The notes beneath the pieces are model-generated. The model ran no database searches, had not been told where the DNA came from, and worked only from the letters and a program-made list of their open reading frames with translations. This document shows positions 52,230 through 62,470 of a stretch of 64,000 nt of DNA, piece after piece; the first letter of the stretch is position 1, and each line of letters starts with the position of its first letter. This DNA is from Paramecium sonneborni (lineage: Eukaryota > Ciliophora > Oligohymenophorea > Peniculida > Parameciidae). The position numbers and the translations under genes are program-made. Location: NCBI GenBank assembly GCA_905182985.1, contig CAJJDN010000153.1, positions 1 to 64,000 on the forward strand. Direction: 5' to 3'.

Positions 52230-52778
52230 ATTTCTCAAAAATAAATCAAGATGATTTTTATATAAAAAATTAAATATTGATGATAAAAATTGTTATATGT
52301 TTAGATATTTTTATAATATATATAAGTATAATATGAAAATGAAAAAGAATCATAAAAGAGTATAATTATTAATTGATAAGTGGATATATATATTAAATGA
52401 AGGTTTTATGTTATTTGATATTATAAATGAATCAGAATATAATGTGTAAAAGTATTATATAGTATATATATAAAGAGAATTGAATGTTTTAGCAAATAGT
52501 AGTTTAAATAAAAAAATAAATTGAATATTTGTAATAATTGAATATAGGTTGAGAGATTGAATGAAATGGATATAAGTAGTAGTAGATGAAGTATTTGTGT
52601 GTAAATTATTTGTAATTAAATAAATAATATATATAAAATTAGTAATAAAAAAGATAGATAAAAATGAAAGAAAAAAGTGTATAGTGTGAAATGATAGTGT
52701 GTTGAGGATTAATAAGGAAATAAAATATTAAAGGCCTTAAAAATTGAATAAAAATCTTGAATTTAATAAAATAAAAAA
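52230..52778. other. Divergent intergenic region
   Basis: Between two gene starts pointing away from each other. The plus strand is notably purine-rich (runs like GAAAATGAAAAAGAATC) and nearly free of C. No gene or defined site seen. Confidence 0.5.
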
Positions 52779-53675
52779 ATGAGTGCTAATGATTTATCTA
52801 AGGCTGAAAGTGTTGATAACTTAAGCTAACAATCTTCATAGGAGGGACAGTAGAAGAAATAATATAAGGCTCATCGATTGGGGAATAGGAAATAATTATA
52901 AAATTAAAATTATTGCATAAAGGAACCGGGATCAAGCAGAGAGGAGAGAAAATTGAAATCGTATTTGTAGAGAATTGAAGAATAAGAAAAATTAGAAGAG
53001 GTAAGTCACCTTTAACTTTAGTTTTTATTAAGGCAGCCTTATTGAAACGAAAGCGTTCCAAGGTATTTAAAGTTCATTATTCAAGCCAAACCAGGAGACT
53101 AAGAACAGTGAAACTTAAGAAGCTCCAAAGTAAATTGATGAAGTCATGTATATACCATAAATATAATATGAAGTATGCCAATATAAGCCACAGTGTTACT
53201 GAATCCCTTATTGGTACCGTAATAGTCTTAATTAGAAGTGACAGCTTAAACTAAGCTTCGTCTAAATCCCAATCTCAAGATGAAAGTATCTTAATTTTAA
53301 ATATTTTTTTCAAAGGAGAAACATCACATTTTCCTTTATCTCTCTGATTGGTATGATAGATGTATTGATAATATGTAAAAACTCAATTCTACAGCCACTT
53401 AGTAGTATTCACCACCAAAAATTGCCAAATGTGAAATCACTAATATACAATCAATTAATTAAGATGTATATTAGGACACTTCCATTTTAATTAAGAATTT
53501 TAAACATTAATATTTATAGTAGAATGGAAATGATTCAAAAGAATTATTAAACAAATACTCTGATAAGAAGTTTTTGGAAACAATCTTGAGAGATAATAAA
53601 CAATAAATTTATAAAAAAATTGGATTAGAAAAAATTCAGATTTCAAATGGCAAATTTATTTAGAAGAAGAATTGA
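52779..53675 (+). CDS. Hypothetical protein with five exons (about 260 aa)
   Basis: Four introns (53001-53032, 53063-53085, 53148-53173, 53286-53315) restore a frame from MSANDLSKAESVDNLSQQSS to FIQKKN-TGA. The N-terminal half is basic and coiled-coil-like (QRIEEQEKLEE then AALLKRKRSK, a possible nuclear localisation signal). The middle is Pro/Gln-rich (LLNPLLVPQQSQQLEV), and KEKHHIFLYLSDWYDRC opens a C-terminal segment with ETILRDNKQQIYKKIG. Unusually rich in introns for its size. No family recognised; a nuclear role is only a guess. Confidence 0.65.
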
Positions 53676-53962
53676 TATAAATTACAACTCATTTTATAAA
53701 TTTGTTAACATTTAAATTACAACTCTTCTGTTTCTATACATTAACTATAAAAATATTTCAATGGAAATAGCAACTTACATTAATTTTAATTAATTTAATA
53801 AACACAATTTATTTTCAAAAAAAATAAATAATAATTACTAATAAACATTTGATATTTTTTAGATTATAATTAAATCATTATATATATAGATGTAATCTCA
53901 GTTAAATGTTGTTGAGAAATACACCCTAAATCTTATTAATATTAATAATAATATTCAAATTA

Positions 53963-54259
53963 ATGTAATGCAAATATAACAGCACAGATACTTCGATAGA
54001 TGAAGTGTCTTATGAAGACGAACCAAGTATTTCATAAGTAAAAGAATTTAGAGAAACATTTTTCATTAATAGATTGAATACTGAAAAAAAGGAATCTAGA
54101 AAAGTTAGTTTCAATGAATTAGAAGTTGTTCTCATATTTGAAGAATCTGATCCACCAGTTATGGTGAGTGAAGATTTGATTCTCTATTAGAAGAAAACAG
54201 GAACAAAACTTAAACTCTCTAGATATCCAACTAATTCAATATTGAAAAAAGGATTATGA
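53963..54259 (+). CDS. Small protein with RVxF-like PP1 docking motif (98 aa)
   Basis: Intron-free, from MQCKYNSTDTSIDEVSYEDE to NSILKKGL-TGA. The acidic, Ser-rich N terminus is followed by ESRKVSFNELEVV, where KVSF fits the RVxF docking consensus for protein phosphatase 1, then LIFEESDPPVM and a basic end. Small, acidic, RVxF-containing proteins are often PP1 regulators, but the motif is short and occurs by chance, so the role is an inference. Confidence 0.5.
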
Positions 54260-54300
54260 ATTTACAATAATTTAAATTAAAACATATAAGTAGATCTCTT

Positions 54301-54591
54301 ATGAACTTTTATCATTTTTTTCTTTATTTAAGTGAAGATCCTCTCTATTGTAAATTAGTGATTGATACTCCATTTTATAACAAAACTTATTAATTAATTT
54401 TATCTTTAGAATGATATCCAACACTTGTAGGAGAAGTGTTTAATCTATCTATGACTAAATTATTTTAAGATATCATCTTTTTCAAACCAATCAATTTAGA
54501 TTATTAAGGAATGACTAATGTGTTAGTCTAAAAAGGTTAAACAAAAGATGACTACCTATAAATTTAGATAAATAACTTTACTAAGATTTGA
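54301..54591 (+). pseudogene. ORF with in-frame TGA, overlapping an opposite gene
   Basis: One plus-strand frame reads LYLSEDPLYCKLVIDTPFYN, meets TGA at 54412-54414, and continues in the same frame as YPTLVGEVFNLSMTKLFQDI through KDDYLQIQINNFTKI-TGA at 54589-54591. Both halves look protein-like. No GT..AG intron of normal length removes the stop. It could be a one-base lesion, a real gene starting at MTKLFQDI, or chance. It overlaps the predicted 3' end of the minus-strand AGC kinase. Confidence 0.3.
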
Positions 54592-56476
54592 TGCGTTTTT
54601 ATAAAGAAAATGTTTATTCTGTATTCATTTTATATTATTTTTAATTACAATAACGAGATTCAGGTGATTAAGGTTTGTACTTTTAAGTCAATTACATTTA
54701 GATTTAAGAGATCATTTTAAAGTGTTATTTAAGAATTTTATTTTGTTCAATTTTCATTTATTTTTATTTTTTGGAATCAAAATAGAATGATTTGAATATC
54801 TTAATATTTTCTTATAAACCAGTTTTTCCTAATATTTTATCTCTCGTTTCTAGTTCTCCTTTAAGTAATTCATTAGAATCATAATGAAATTATAATTAAT
54901 TAGGTTAAAATGGAGGTTGAATTTTCTTATTAAGAATTAAAATCCAGTTAAAATCTTTAAACCAAGGATGTAGCATTAATTCTTATAAACCATTTTAAGA
55001 ACCTAATCTACTTTAAGGTCTTTTACATAAGAGACCTTTAAGAAGATCTTTAATTTAATCAGTTAAATTGAATTAATTTGGAAATGTTAATTCTTCAGTT
55101 AGAATAGATTAATAAATTTCTTCAGTATTTTTAGAATAATAAGGTGGTATTCCAATAACTAATTCATAAAGTAAAGCACCTAAACAATAATGATCTACTT
55201 AAAGATTATGCCCAACATTTAATAACATTTCAGGTGCCATATATTCTGGTGAACCACAAAAACTATATGCATAATCTTCTTCAGTCATATTCGGTTTAGA
55301 TAATCCAAAATCAGCAATTCTTATATGACCATCCATATCTATTAAAACATTCTCTGGTTTTATATCTCTATAAACAATAGATAATTAATGTAAATAACAA
55401 ATTGCCAAACAAATTTCAGCAAAATAAAATCTAGCTTATTCTTCATTCATTCTCTTTACTTATCTTAATTACCAAAATAATTCACCACCACTACAAAATT
55501 CTAAAACAAACACTATAAAATTCTTAGATTCAAATGCACAATCCAATTTATTTATAAAAGGATGATCTAATACAGTCATTATATCTCTCTCATTTTAAAC
55601 AATACCTAAATTTATTTATTTATTTTATCTACCTTATTTTTTATGTAATAGAATAAATTCTTTATCTATTAATTTCATTGCATAAAATCTTCCATCCAAT
55701 TTCTTCCTCACCAAATATACTCTTGAAAATCCTCCTATACCTATACATTTTATAAATATAAAATCTTTCAAATTTAATTAAAACCCTTGATCTATACCAT
55801 AAAATGGCTATAAATTTAAAGTTTAGCCACTAAATATATCTAAAGGTTTATCCAATTACTATATATAAAAATCTATTGGTAAATTCTTATCAATTGTATG
55901 AAATATCACAATTTCCATTTACATATTCTCATTATCTACTCTATTAATTATTTTAACTCCATCCTTTTAAGATTCATTCTAAATATTTTAATGTATTAAA
56001 TGCTTTTTCATTTCTTATTTCAAATAATCCATTAAATAACCTGTATTTTTATATGCATCTATTATAAATTTATATTTCTAATTTTAATAATGAATCACTA
56101 TAAAAATTTAGTTTACTATACTCTAATTTTATATTATCTAAATCAATGATTTTTGAAGTTGATTAGAAGTGGTTCTTCGAGTATCTATTATTGTAATAGT
56201 CTTTAAATTAGTTTATGTATCTGAAATATTATTTTTATGACTTTATTTCAAAGTAGATAATTGCTGATGACTACTCATTAACTTTAATAATTCCTTTTTA
56301 TATTATTTTCCTTTTAAACCTTCACCTTAACATCTTTTTATTTATTTAAAATCAATCCCCTATAATCCAATGCTCTAATTTGTTTTTTGAATTGGACTCA
56401 AACTCATCAATCCATTTGGATTAAACGATTTACTTAATTTAATATTACTTTTACTCCCATAACTACTAATTACCAT
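54491..56476 (-). CDS. AGC-family serine/threonine kinase
   Basis: About 660 residues. The first 200 are a Ser/Gln-rich N terminus and a small beta-rich domain ([20 protein letters not shown]). The kinase has [16 protein letters not shown] (glycine loop), [10 protein letters not shown] (lysine), [20 protein letters not shown] (YRD variant, normal for AGC kinases), [10 protein letters not shown], and the AGC activation segment [16 protein letters not shown]-terminal extension containing [10 protein letters not shown] and [10 protein letters not shown] follows. Catalytic residues are intact. A cAMP/cGMP-dependent or S6K/PKB-like role cannot be chosen from sequence alone. The last 70 codons are less certain because they overlap an opposite open frame. 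Confidence 0.8.
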
Positions 56477-56642
56477 TAATTATACGCTCTTAAATTATTC
56501 TATTGAACAATCTCCTATAATTATTGTTATGGACGAGTTAGATACTACATTTCAATATTCTTATTAAATATTCGAATTTTAAATAACACTATATATACTA
56601 AAATATAAACACATCAAACTTCATTAAATTATCAACCATTTC

Positions 56643-58395
56643 TCATGTCAATTATTTCTAATTCTCTACTTATATCTAAAATGCTTTACGATTCTTTACA
56701 AAAGATTGAAGAATCTCTATTCTCTCCAAAATCTATGTATTTTTACTATGGCTTAAAGATTCTAGAATTTTTGGTAGACTTCTCAATTCAAAAATTAATT
56801 ATTCTGAATGAATTATCTCATTACTATAAAAAAGATTTATCAAAAAACCTAACTATATCTAATAAAGCTCTTCATATTATTAATCAACATTTCCTAAAAT
56901 ACTAAAAAAATATCCATAAAATTCTTTATTCTAATTTTAATTAATGAATTTCTATCTAAATTACTCTTCAATTAATAAATTACACATATAATTAAACAAT
57001 TATACTAATAAATTGCATGACTCTTAACTTAATTTAACATTTTCCAAAATTTAAATTACATAATTTATAATTTCATCTATATTATTGTAAAATACTACCC
57101 TTAAAGTACTTTTAATATCATAACATAAATTTGCACTTAAACTTAATAAAGAAGCTACTAATTCAAATTCAGTATTATATAAGATTATTATTGGACAAAA
57201 TATCTAAGAATAAAATTTAGTCTCAAATATTGGATTCATTTATACAAAATTCCTTACTTTTTCATCTGTCAAAATATTTAACGCATCAATATAATCTTTT
57301 ATACAATCGTAAATTGCTGATTTCTTTTTTTAATTTGCTTTCTCTAACAAATTTATTATTTTTTGAGTCAATAGATTAACTCCATTGTATTTTCTTATAA
57401 ATTACTCCTAGTATAACTAATTTTTTTCTTAATAACATTATAAGATCAATGCTGGAAGACTAGCCATCAACTAATTTTTTAAGATAAAATACGTTGTATT
57501 AATCATGTAATGTTTCTTCATCTGATTTTATTATTTATATTAATGTTTCAATTCCCCTCTTATCATAAAAATAGGCTGCTGATTCATCAGTATTCTTTTG
57601 CATCACTTAAAATGCTTTAAAAAGATCAAAGTTTTCATTTTATAAAAAAAAACTATCTATTACATCCTTATAATTTAAATCGGAATCAATTTATTTTTTC
57701 TTTACTTCATTTAAACTATTTTTATTATTTTATTTTTGCTAATGTAAAAACAATTGTCTTTCTACATCTGTTTTTAAGTTCTCAGCCTCCTAATTCTTAG
57801 GATCTATTATTAAAGCTTATTTTATATCTGATAGAGCATTCTCATATTAATTAATCTTAAAATATGCAAATGCCCTTCTTAAATATGCTTTAAAATAGTT
57901 ATCACTATTATCCTTAAAATTATATTTTCCTTAATTGGCAATCTCCAATACTTTTGAACAATCTCCTATTGCTTAATTATATTGTTCTAATTTTATATAA
58001 GATATTGCTCTATTCAACCAAAGAATCACATTATCTTAAATTAATTAAAGAGCCTCAGTGTACATTATGGTAGCTTATTAATAGTTAGCATTAAAATAGT
58101 ATTCATTCCCTTTCTTTTTTAATTCATCAGCTTTTTATATTATCATTCTTTCAACTTCTTATTCTTTTTAATTTTTTACTTTACTCTCATTATCAGATTC
58201 TTTTATGGGAGATATAGAAATATTGAAATGCTAAAAAATTTTAGTAAATTCGAATTTTTATTAAGTTAATGAGTTTTACTTTTAGGATTGTTATTCCTTT
58301 TATGATTTAATTTGATCTATAATTTTGTCAAGCTGTATTTGTGACTCCCTTAGAGCTTAATAATCTAATGGAATTTAAAAGTCTTTAGAATACAT
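56643..58395 (-). CDS. TPR-armadillo protein, TTC12-like
   Basis: About 575 residues. After a charged N terminus (EQEVERMIIQKADELKKKGN), three TPRs follow: NEYYFNANYQQATIMYTEAL, ILWLNRAISYIKLEQYNQAI, and AYLRRAFAYFKINQYENALS. A linker with Gln/Lys leads to armadillo-like helices (AAYFYDKRGIETLIQIIKSD; ELVASLLSLSANLCYDIKST). A 22-nt intron lies at 57471-57492. The order TPR then a segment like xFYxxGGIEIL and ARM repeats matches animal TTC12, a cytoplasmic dynein-arm assembly factor, which would fit a heavily ciliated cell. That assignment is inferred from layout and short motifs. Confidence 0.7.
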
Positions 58396-58634
58396 TAATA
58401 TTGATGCAAATATGTAAATATTACAAATATTAATCTAAAATCGAATTTAAAATTTAAGGCAATAAAATGGATTTAATAAATAGCCAAAGCCAAAATACTT
58501 TAGAATAAGTAAAGACTAGTATTAATGTGAAAATTTGAAGTATATTTTTAAGATTATTGATGGTTTAGAACTTTTCTTTAATTTAATAAATAATATAAAA
58601 TATTGATGTATAGATATACTTATTGTATTATATT

Positions 58635-59135
58635 TCAAATAATTTCGACAAATGCTTTTGGATGTTAAAAGACTGTAACATTTGGTTTGACAACTTCAGC
58701 ATTTCTTGGAAGGATTGGCTATCTTTTAGTTGAAATATGTTTTTTTAATTTATTGGCTTCTGTTTTCTTTTTATCATTTTCTTAAACTCTTTTAACAAAT
58801 TCTTCTCTGCATTTTGATGGTCTCAAATGATCAGCTCTGACATGAAATCTCTTCTCTACATATCTACCTCTGACTCTTCTTTGTAATGAGACACCAATTC
58901 CTCTTGGATTTACATTGAAAACTCTAGCAGTACGTCCATGATAATATTAAAATGGGACACCCTTGTGTTATGCACCATCAACCAAAATATCGACAAAATC
59001 ACCTATGATTTATAATATTAGTGTACCTCTTCTGAATGTTTAAAGTGTTTTACGAATGCTAATATTTCCATGTCCTCTGAATGGTTTAGCAAACTTACTT
59101 CTTGTTCCTTTTTTCAAACCATAACTATGTGTCAT
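58635..59135 (-). CDS. RPL21: Ribosomal protein eL21
   Basis: Large-subunit ribosomal protein. A 24-nt intron (59003-59026) gives MTHSYGLKKGTRSKFAKPFR, then RRGDFVDILVDGAQHKGVPF, YYHGRTARVFNVNPRGIGVS and RFHVRADHLRPSKCREEFVK, which follow the eL21 pattern (GxRRGTR, KGMPHKCYHGKTGRVYNV, INVRIEHIKHSK) throughout. About 158 residues, the normal length. It uses few TAA/TAG glutamines, consistent with a highly expressed gene. Sits 108 bp downstream of eS26 on the same strand. Confidence 0.95.
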
Positions 59136-59243
59136 TTATTGAAGATATTAATTTTTTTTTAAATTATTTATACTTTAAAGATGAGAAAGGGATTCATACA
59201 ATAAGAAATTCAAATTTATTAATGTATGTTTGTAATATATTTA

Positions 59244-59647
59244 TCATTAAGCTGCAACTGGAGCTTAAACTTTGGTGGCATCCTTTTTTTATGTTGATTA
59301 TTGGACAGGTCTTTTTCTTTCAATAACACGAATTCTTCTATCTTCAGCAGATCTAACTCTCACAATACGAGCATGGATAGCACATGATACGCAATACTAT
59401 AATTTGTAAATAGAAACACTACTTAGAGTTTGTCAAACAATTTAGGAATTGATTATTATTATTTTTAATCATAAGCTGATGCTTCTAAGATATCCTTTTT
59501 TGATGATGCATCAACTATGTCTCTAACAGTGAATCTCTTGATTGCCTTATCTTTACCAACTAATCTACAACAATTTGAGCATGTCACTGGTTTAACATGT
59601 CCTCTGTTTTTCTTAGAACGACCATTATTTCTTCTCTTTGATGGCAT
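59244..59647 (-). CDS. RPS26: Ribosomal protein eS26
   Basis: Small-subunit ribosomal protein near the mRNA exit. Starts [20 protein letters not shown]; the zinc-binding cysteines are in [18 protein letters not shown] and, after a 26-nt intron (59397-59422), in [16 protein letters not shown]. The remainder ([14 protein letters not shown]) fits the family, with an extended Lys/Gln/Ala tail. About 125 residues. A short Gln run (DQKQQQSIPKLF) replaces the usual AYVLPKLY junction. Upstream of and co-oriented with eL21. Confidence 0.95.
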
Positions 59648-59757
59648 AAGAATTTTTATTTTTTTAATAATTTATTTAAAATGATTTAATTTTTTTCATA
59701 TTAACATCCCCTAATACATATACCTATTTAATTAATTATAATACTTATTCATTATTA

Positions 59758-62282
59758 TCAAGAGATTAACATAGGATATATATCATTTAATATTTTATTC
59801 AATTCCTTCTAATCCAATGGTTTAGTTAAATAATAATCCATCCCAGAATCATAACTCTTTAATTTCGTATCTAAATCACAAAATCCTGTATTTGCAATAC
59901 AATATGACTTATTTATGATTTATTCACTCATCATTCTCTTTAATTCTTTCACTGTATTAAATCCATCCATTATAGGCATATTTATATCTAAAAATATTAA
60001 ACTATAGAATTTATTTCCACAAATCTAACAAGCATTGTTTTTCTTCTCTAAAACTTAATTTATAGCTTCATTTCCATTATATGCTGCATCACATTTTGAT
60101 TAATATTTCAACATCAACAACTTTAAACATTAAATATTGAAATATTCATCATCTACTATTAATACTCTAGAACAACAATCACTTTTTAAACTACACTGTA
60201 TAATTGATTATTAAAATTTAGGACTTAAAATTGGAGGATGAATTGAAGATATGCTACTACTTTCTTCTTTTTAACTTTTTAAATCATGACCCAAACTAAT
60301 TTATATTGTTAATGGAAATCTGTATATCTTTGAATTATTTTAAACAATACTACTTTTCAATCCATTTTTAGAATGAGAATATTCTCTTATTTAATTTTCA
60401 TAATATGAATTCGCTGAAATAAATCTTATTGTTTAATTATTTCTCGTTGGAAAGAAACTTGACTTTTATCTACTAAATTCCTTTGTTAATTCATCATAGT
60501 GATTCTTTATCGAGAATGAGAATTAACAACCTTTAACCAACCTTTTCAATTCTATCTAATTGTCTTAATTTCCCATTTACTTAACCAATTAATTCGAGAT
60601 TCCTAACCCTAATCCAATCCCCACTGATTATTCAGATACTCTAATAAATTTATTCAATCTCAATAAAGAGTTTAAATTCTCTGCTTCCTCTTCAGTCTAA
60701 AAAATATTTATCAATTATTTACCATTCCAACACCATCATCTGTAATCAATACTTTACATTCTAATTAATCATTTGTAATTCCTATAGTTATTGATGATTA
60801 AAATGTATATTTTATAGCATTTTATAACAATTAAAATAATACTTATCGAAATCTAATTTTATCTCCTATAAATTAATAACATTACAAATCAAATTTACAA
60901 TCTACCTTTATTTATTTACTTTCAATACTATCCTAAAATAATGATACCATAAATTTAATTTCTTATTGTAAATCCAATTCTTCTAATTTCAAAGAAAATT
61001 GCTACAAATTTATTAAATTATAATCTCTTATCGAACCAACAATTAGATTCAATTACTCACAGTTAATCCAAATAGGGTCCAAATATTTCAATTTTGTACA
61101 TTTATCTATTTTTTCATCATCCAAAGCCATGGCTGTAAAAGTAATAATACTATTTAAATTAGTTCCCAATTCATGAGATAATGATCTACACATATCTATT
61201 TCTATTGATTCTTCTATTTCAACTTTTCTATGTTTTTAAGGTACTTAGACTATTTCAATTTGATAACATCTGAGATCTTCAAATAGTTAACAACTAATGA
61301 GCAATACATTATTCTCATATTTTATATAATCATTTTTTTCAATTGTTCCTAAAATCCGTTAATCTAATTATAATTACTCCATCAATTATTTTATTTCACA
61401 AGATTTGGATTCTTTTTCGATAATATAATTTAATTTCAAACTTAACATAATTTGTATCACCTAATCACTTTAGCTTTAATGATTAATTAATTCCTTAAAA
61501 TCTATTTAGCAGTCTATCAATTCAAATTCTTAATTAAAGATCAAGGTGTTCTAAGGCAATATTACCCTTTTTGTTGAGGATGTATGAATAAATTTCTAAT
61601 GTTATTTTTAGGAATCTCTAAAATCATCGATTTCAATTATAACATTCCCTTATTGTAATTTAGCATTCTATTAATTTTTGAAATTGTGTTTTCTCACTCT
61701 ATATATCCATACAAAAAAAATAATAACTTAGAATAAATTTATAATTGTTATTATAGTGTCTTTTATGATTTCTCTTATTTAAAATAAATTAAAGACCATT
61801 TAAAACACAATCATTATAGACTATTTTTGTTATTTTTTTAAGTCGATTTTTTAGAAAAACATTTAGCTTTAAATTAATGAACAAAACATGAATTCAAAAT
61901 TGTATTATTAAGCTATCCATAATGAAATGATCTTTAAAATTATGCCTATACTTTCAAATCTTTAATTCCATGTATCCTTTTTTAAAAAATAACATAAAAG
62001 CAATATGATAATACTACTTGCATAAAGCATACTTGAAAGCCAGAAAGTTAAAAATGTTGTGGCTATTTTAAGATGAATATGAATACCTTAATTGATGTAA
62101 ATTAGTAATCCCAATTAACAAACATCACTTAACAGAATATGTTGTTAAGAAATCATTATTATTGTTTGATATAATAAATTTACTAAAGTCCTCTAGGTAG
62201 TTTAATAAAAAATACTGGATTAATAAAATTAGAAACTTATTTAAAAAATGAAAGTGTATTCAATTCTTTCAATAAATTTCAT
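59758..62282 (-). CDS. Membrane hybrid histidine kinase with receiver domain (HK2)
   Basis: Paralog of HK1. Start chosen at MKFIERIEYTFIFQISFQ, the first ATG after an in-frame TGA. Several hydrophobic segments follow (QLGLLIYIN, TFLTFWLSSMLYASSIIILL, TIITIINLFQVIIFFVWIY). Then the phosphoacceptor helix SLSHELGTNLNSII, the N box FQLLQNAIKYTF, the G1 box DDGVGM, and a receiver with VLIVDDEYF, acceptor Asp in LIFLDINMPIMDG, ANTGFCD and LTKPL. A 26-nt intron at 60697-60722 sits exactly after GVGM, the same place as in HK1, supporting a common ancestor. Ends IYPMLIS-TGA, 110 bp from eS26. Confidence 0.85.
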
Positions 62283-62470
62283 ATTCAAAAGAAAATAACT
62301 TCATGAAAAAAGAGATATATAGTTGGATGTGAAAGGAATGAAAGGAATGAGAATTGAGAGAATTTGAACTAAATTAATTAGAGTAGTTAATTTAGAGAAA
62401 AGAATGCATCCTAATTTAATATAAAAATTATATATAATGTGGAGATGAAATATTTAAATTATAATATAAA
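62283..62470. other. Divergent promoter region (188 bp)
   Basis: Separates the starts of HK2 (leftward) and the next gene (rightward). Contains a duplicated GAAAGGAATGA-like stretch near 62333-62350; no defined factor site. Confidence 0.4.

Noticed and set aside
56645..56905. Plus-strand frame MSIISNSLLISKML of 86 codons
   Set aside because: Antisense to the C-terminal armadillo region of the TTC12-like gene, which has the stronger coding signal.
59102..59326. Plus-strand frame MFLFSNHNYVSFIED
   Set aside because: Overlaps in antisense the ends of the eL21 and eS26 genes, both of which are certain.
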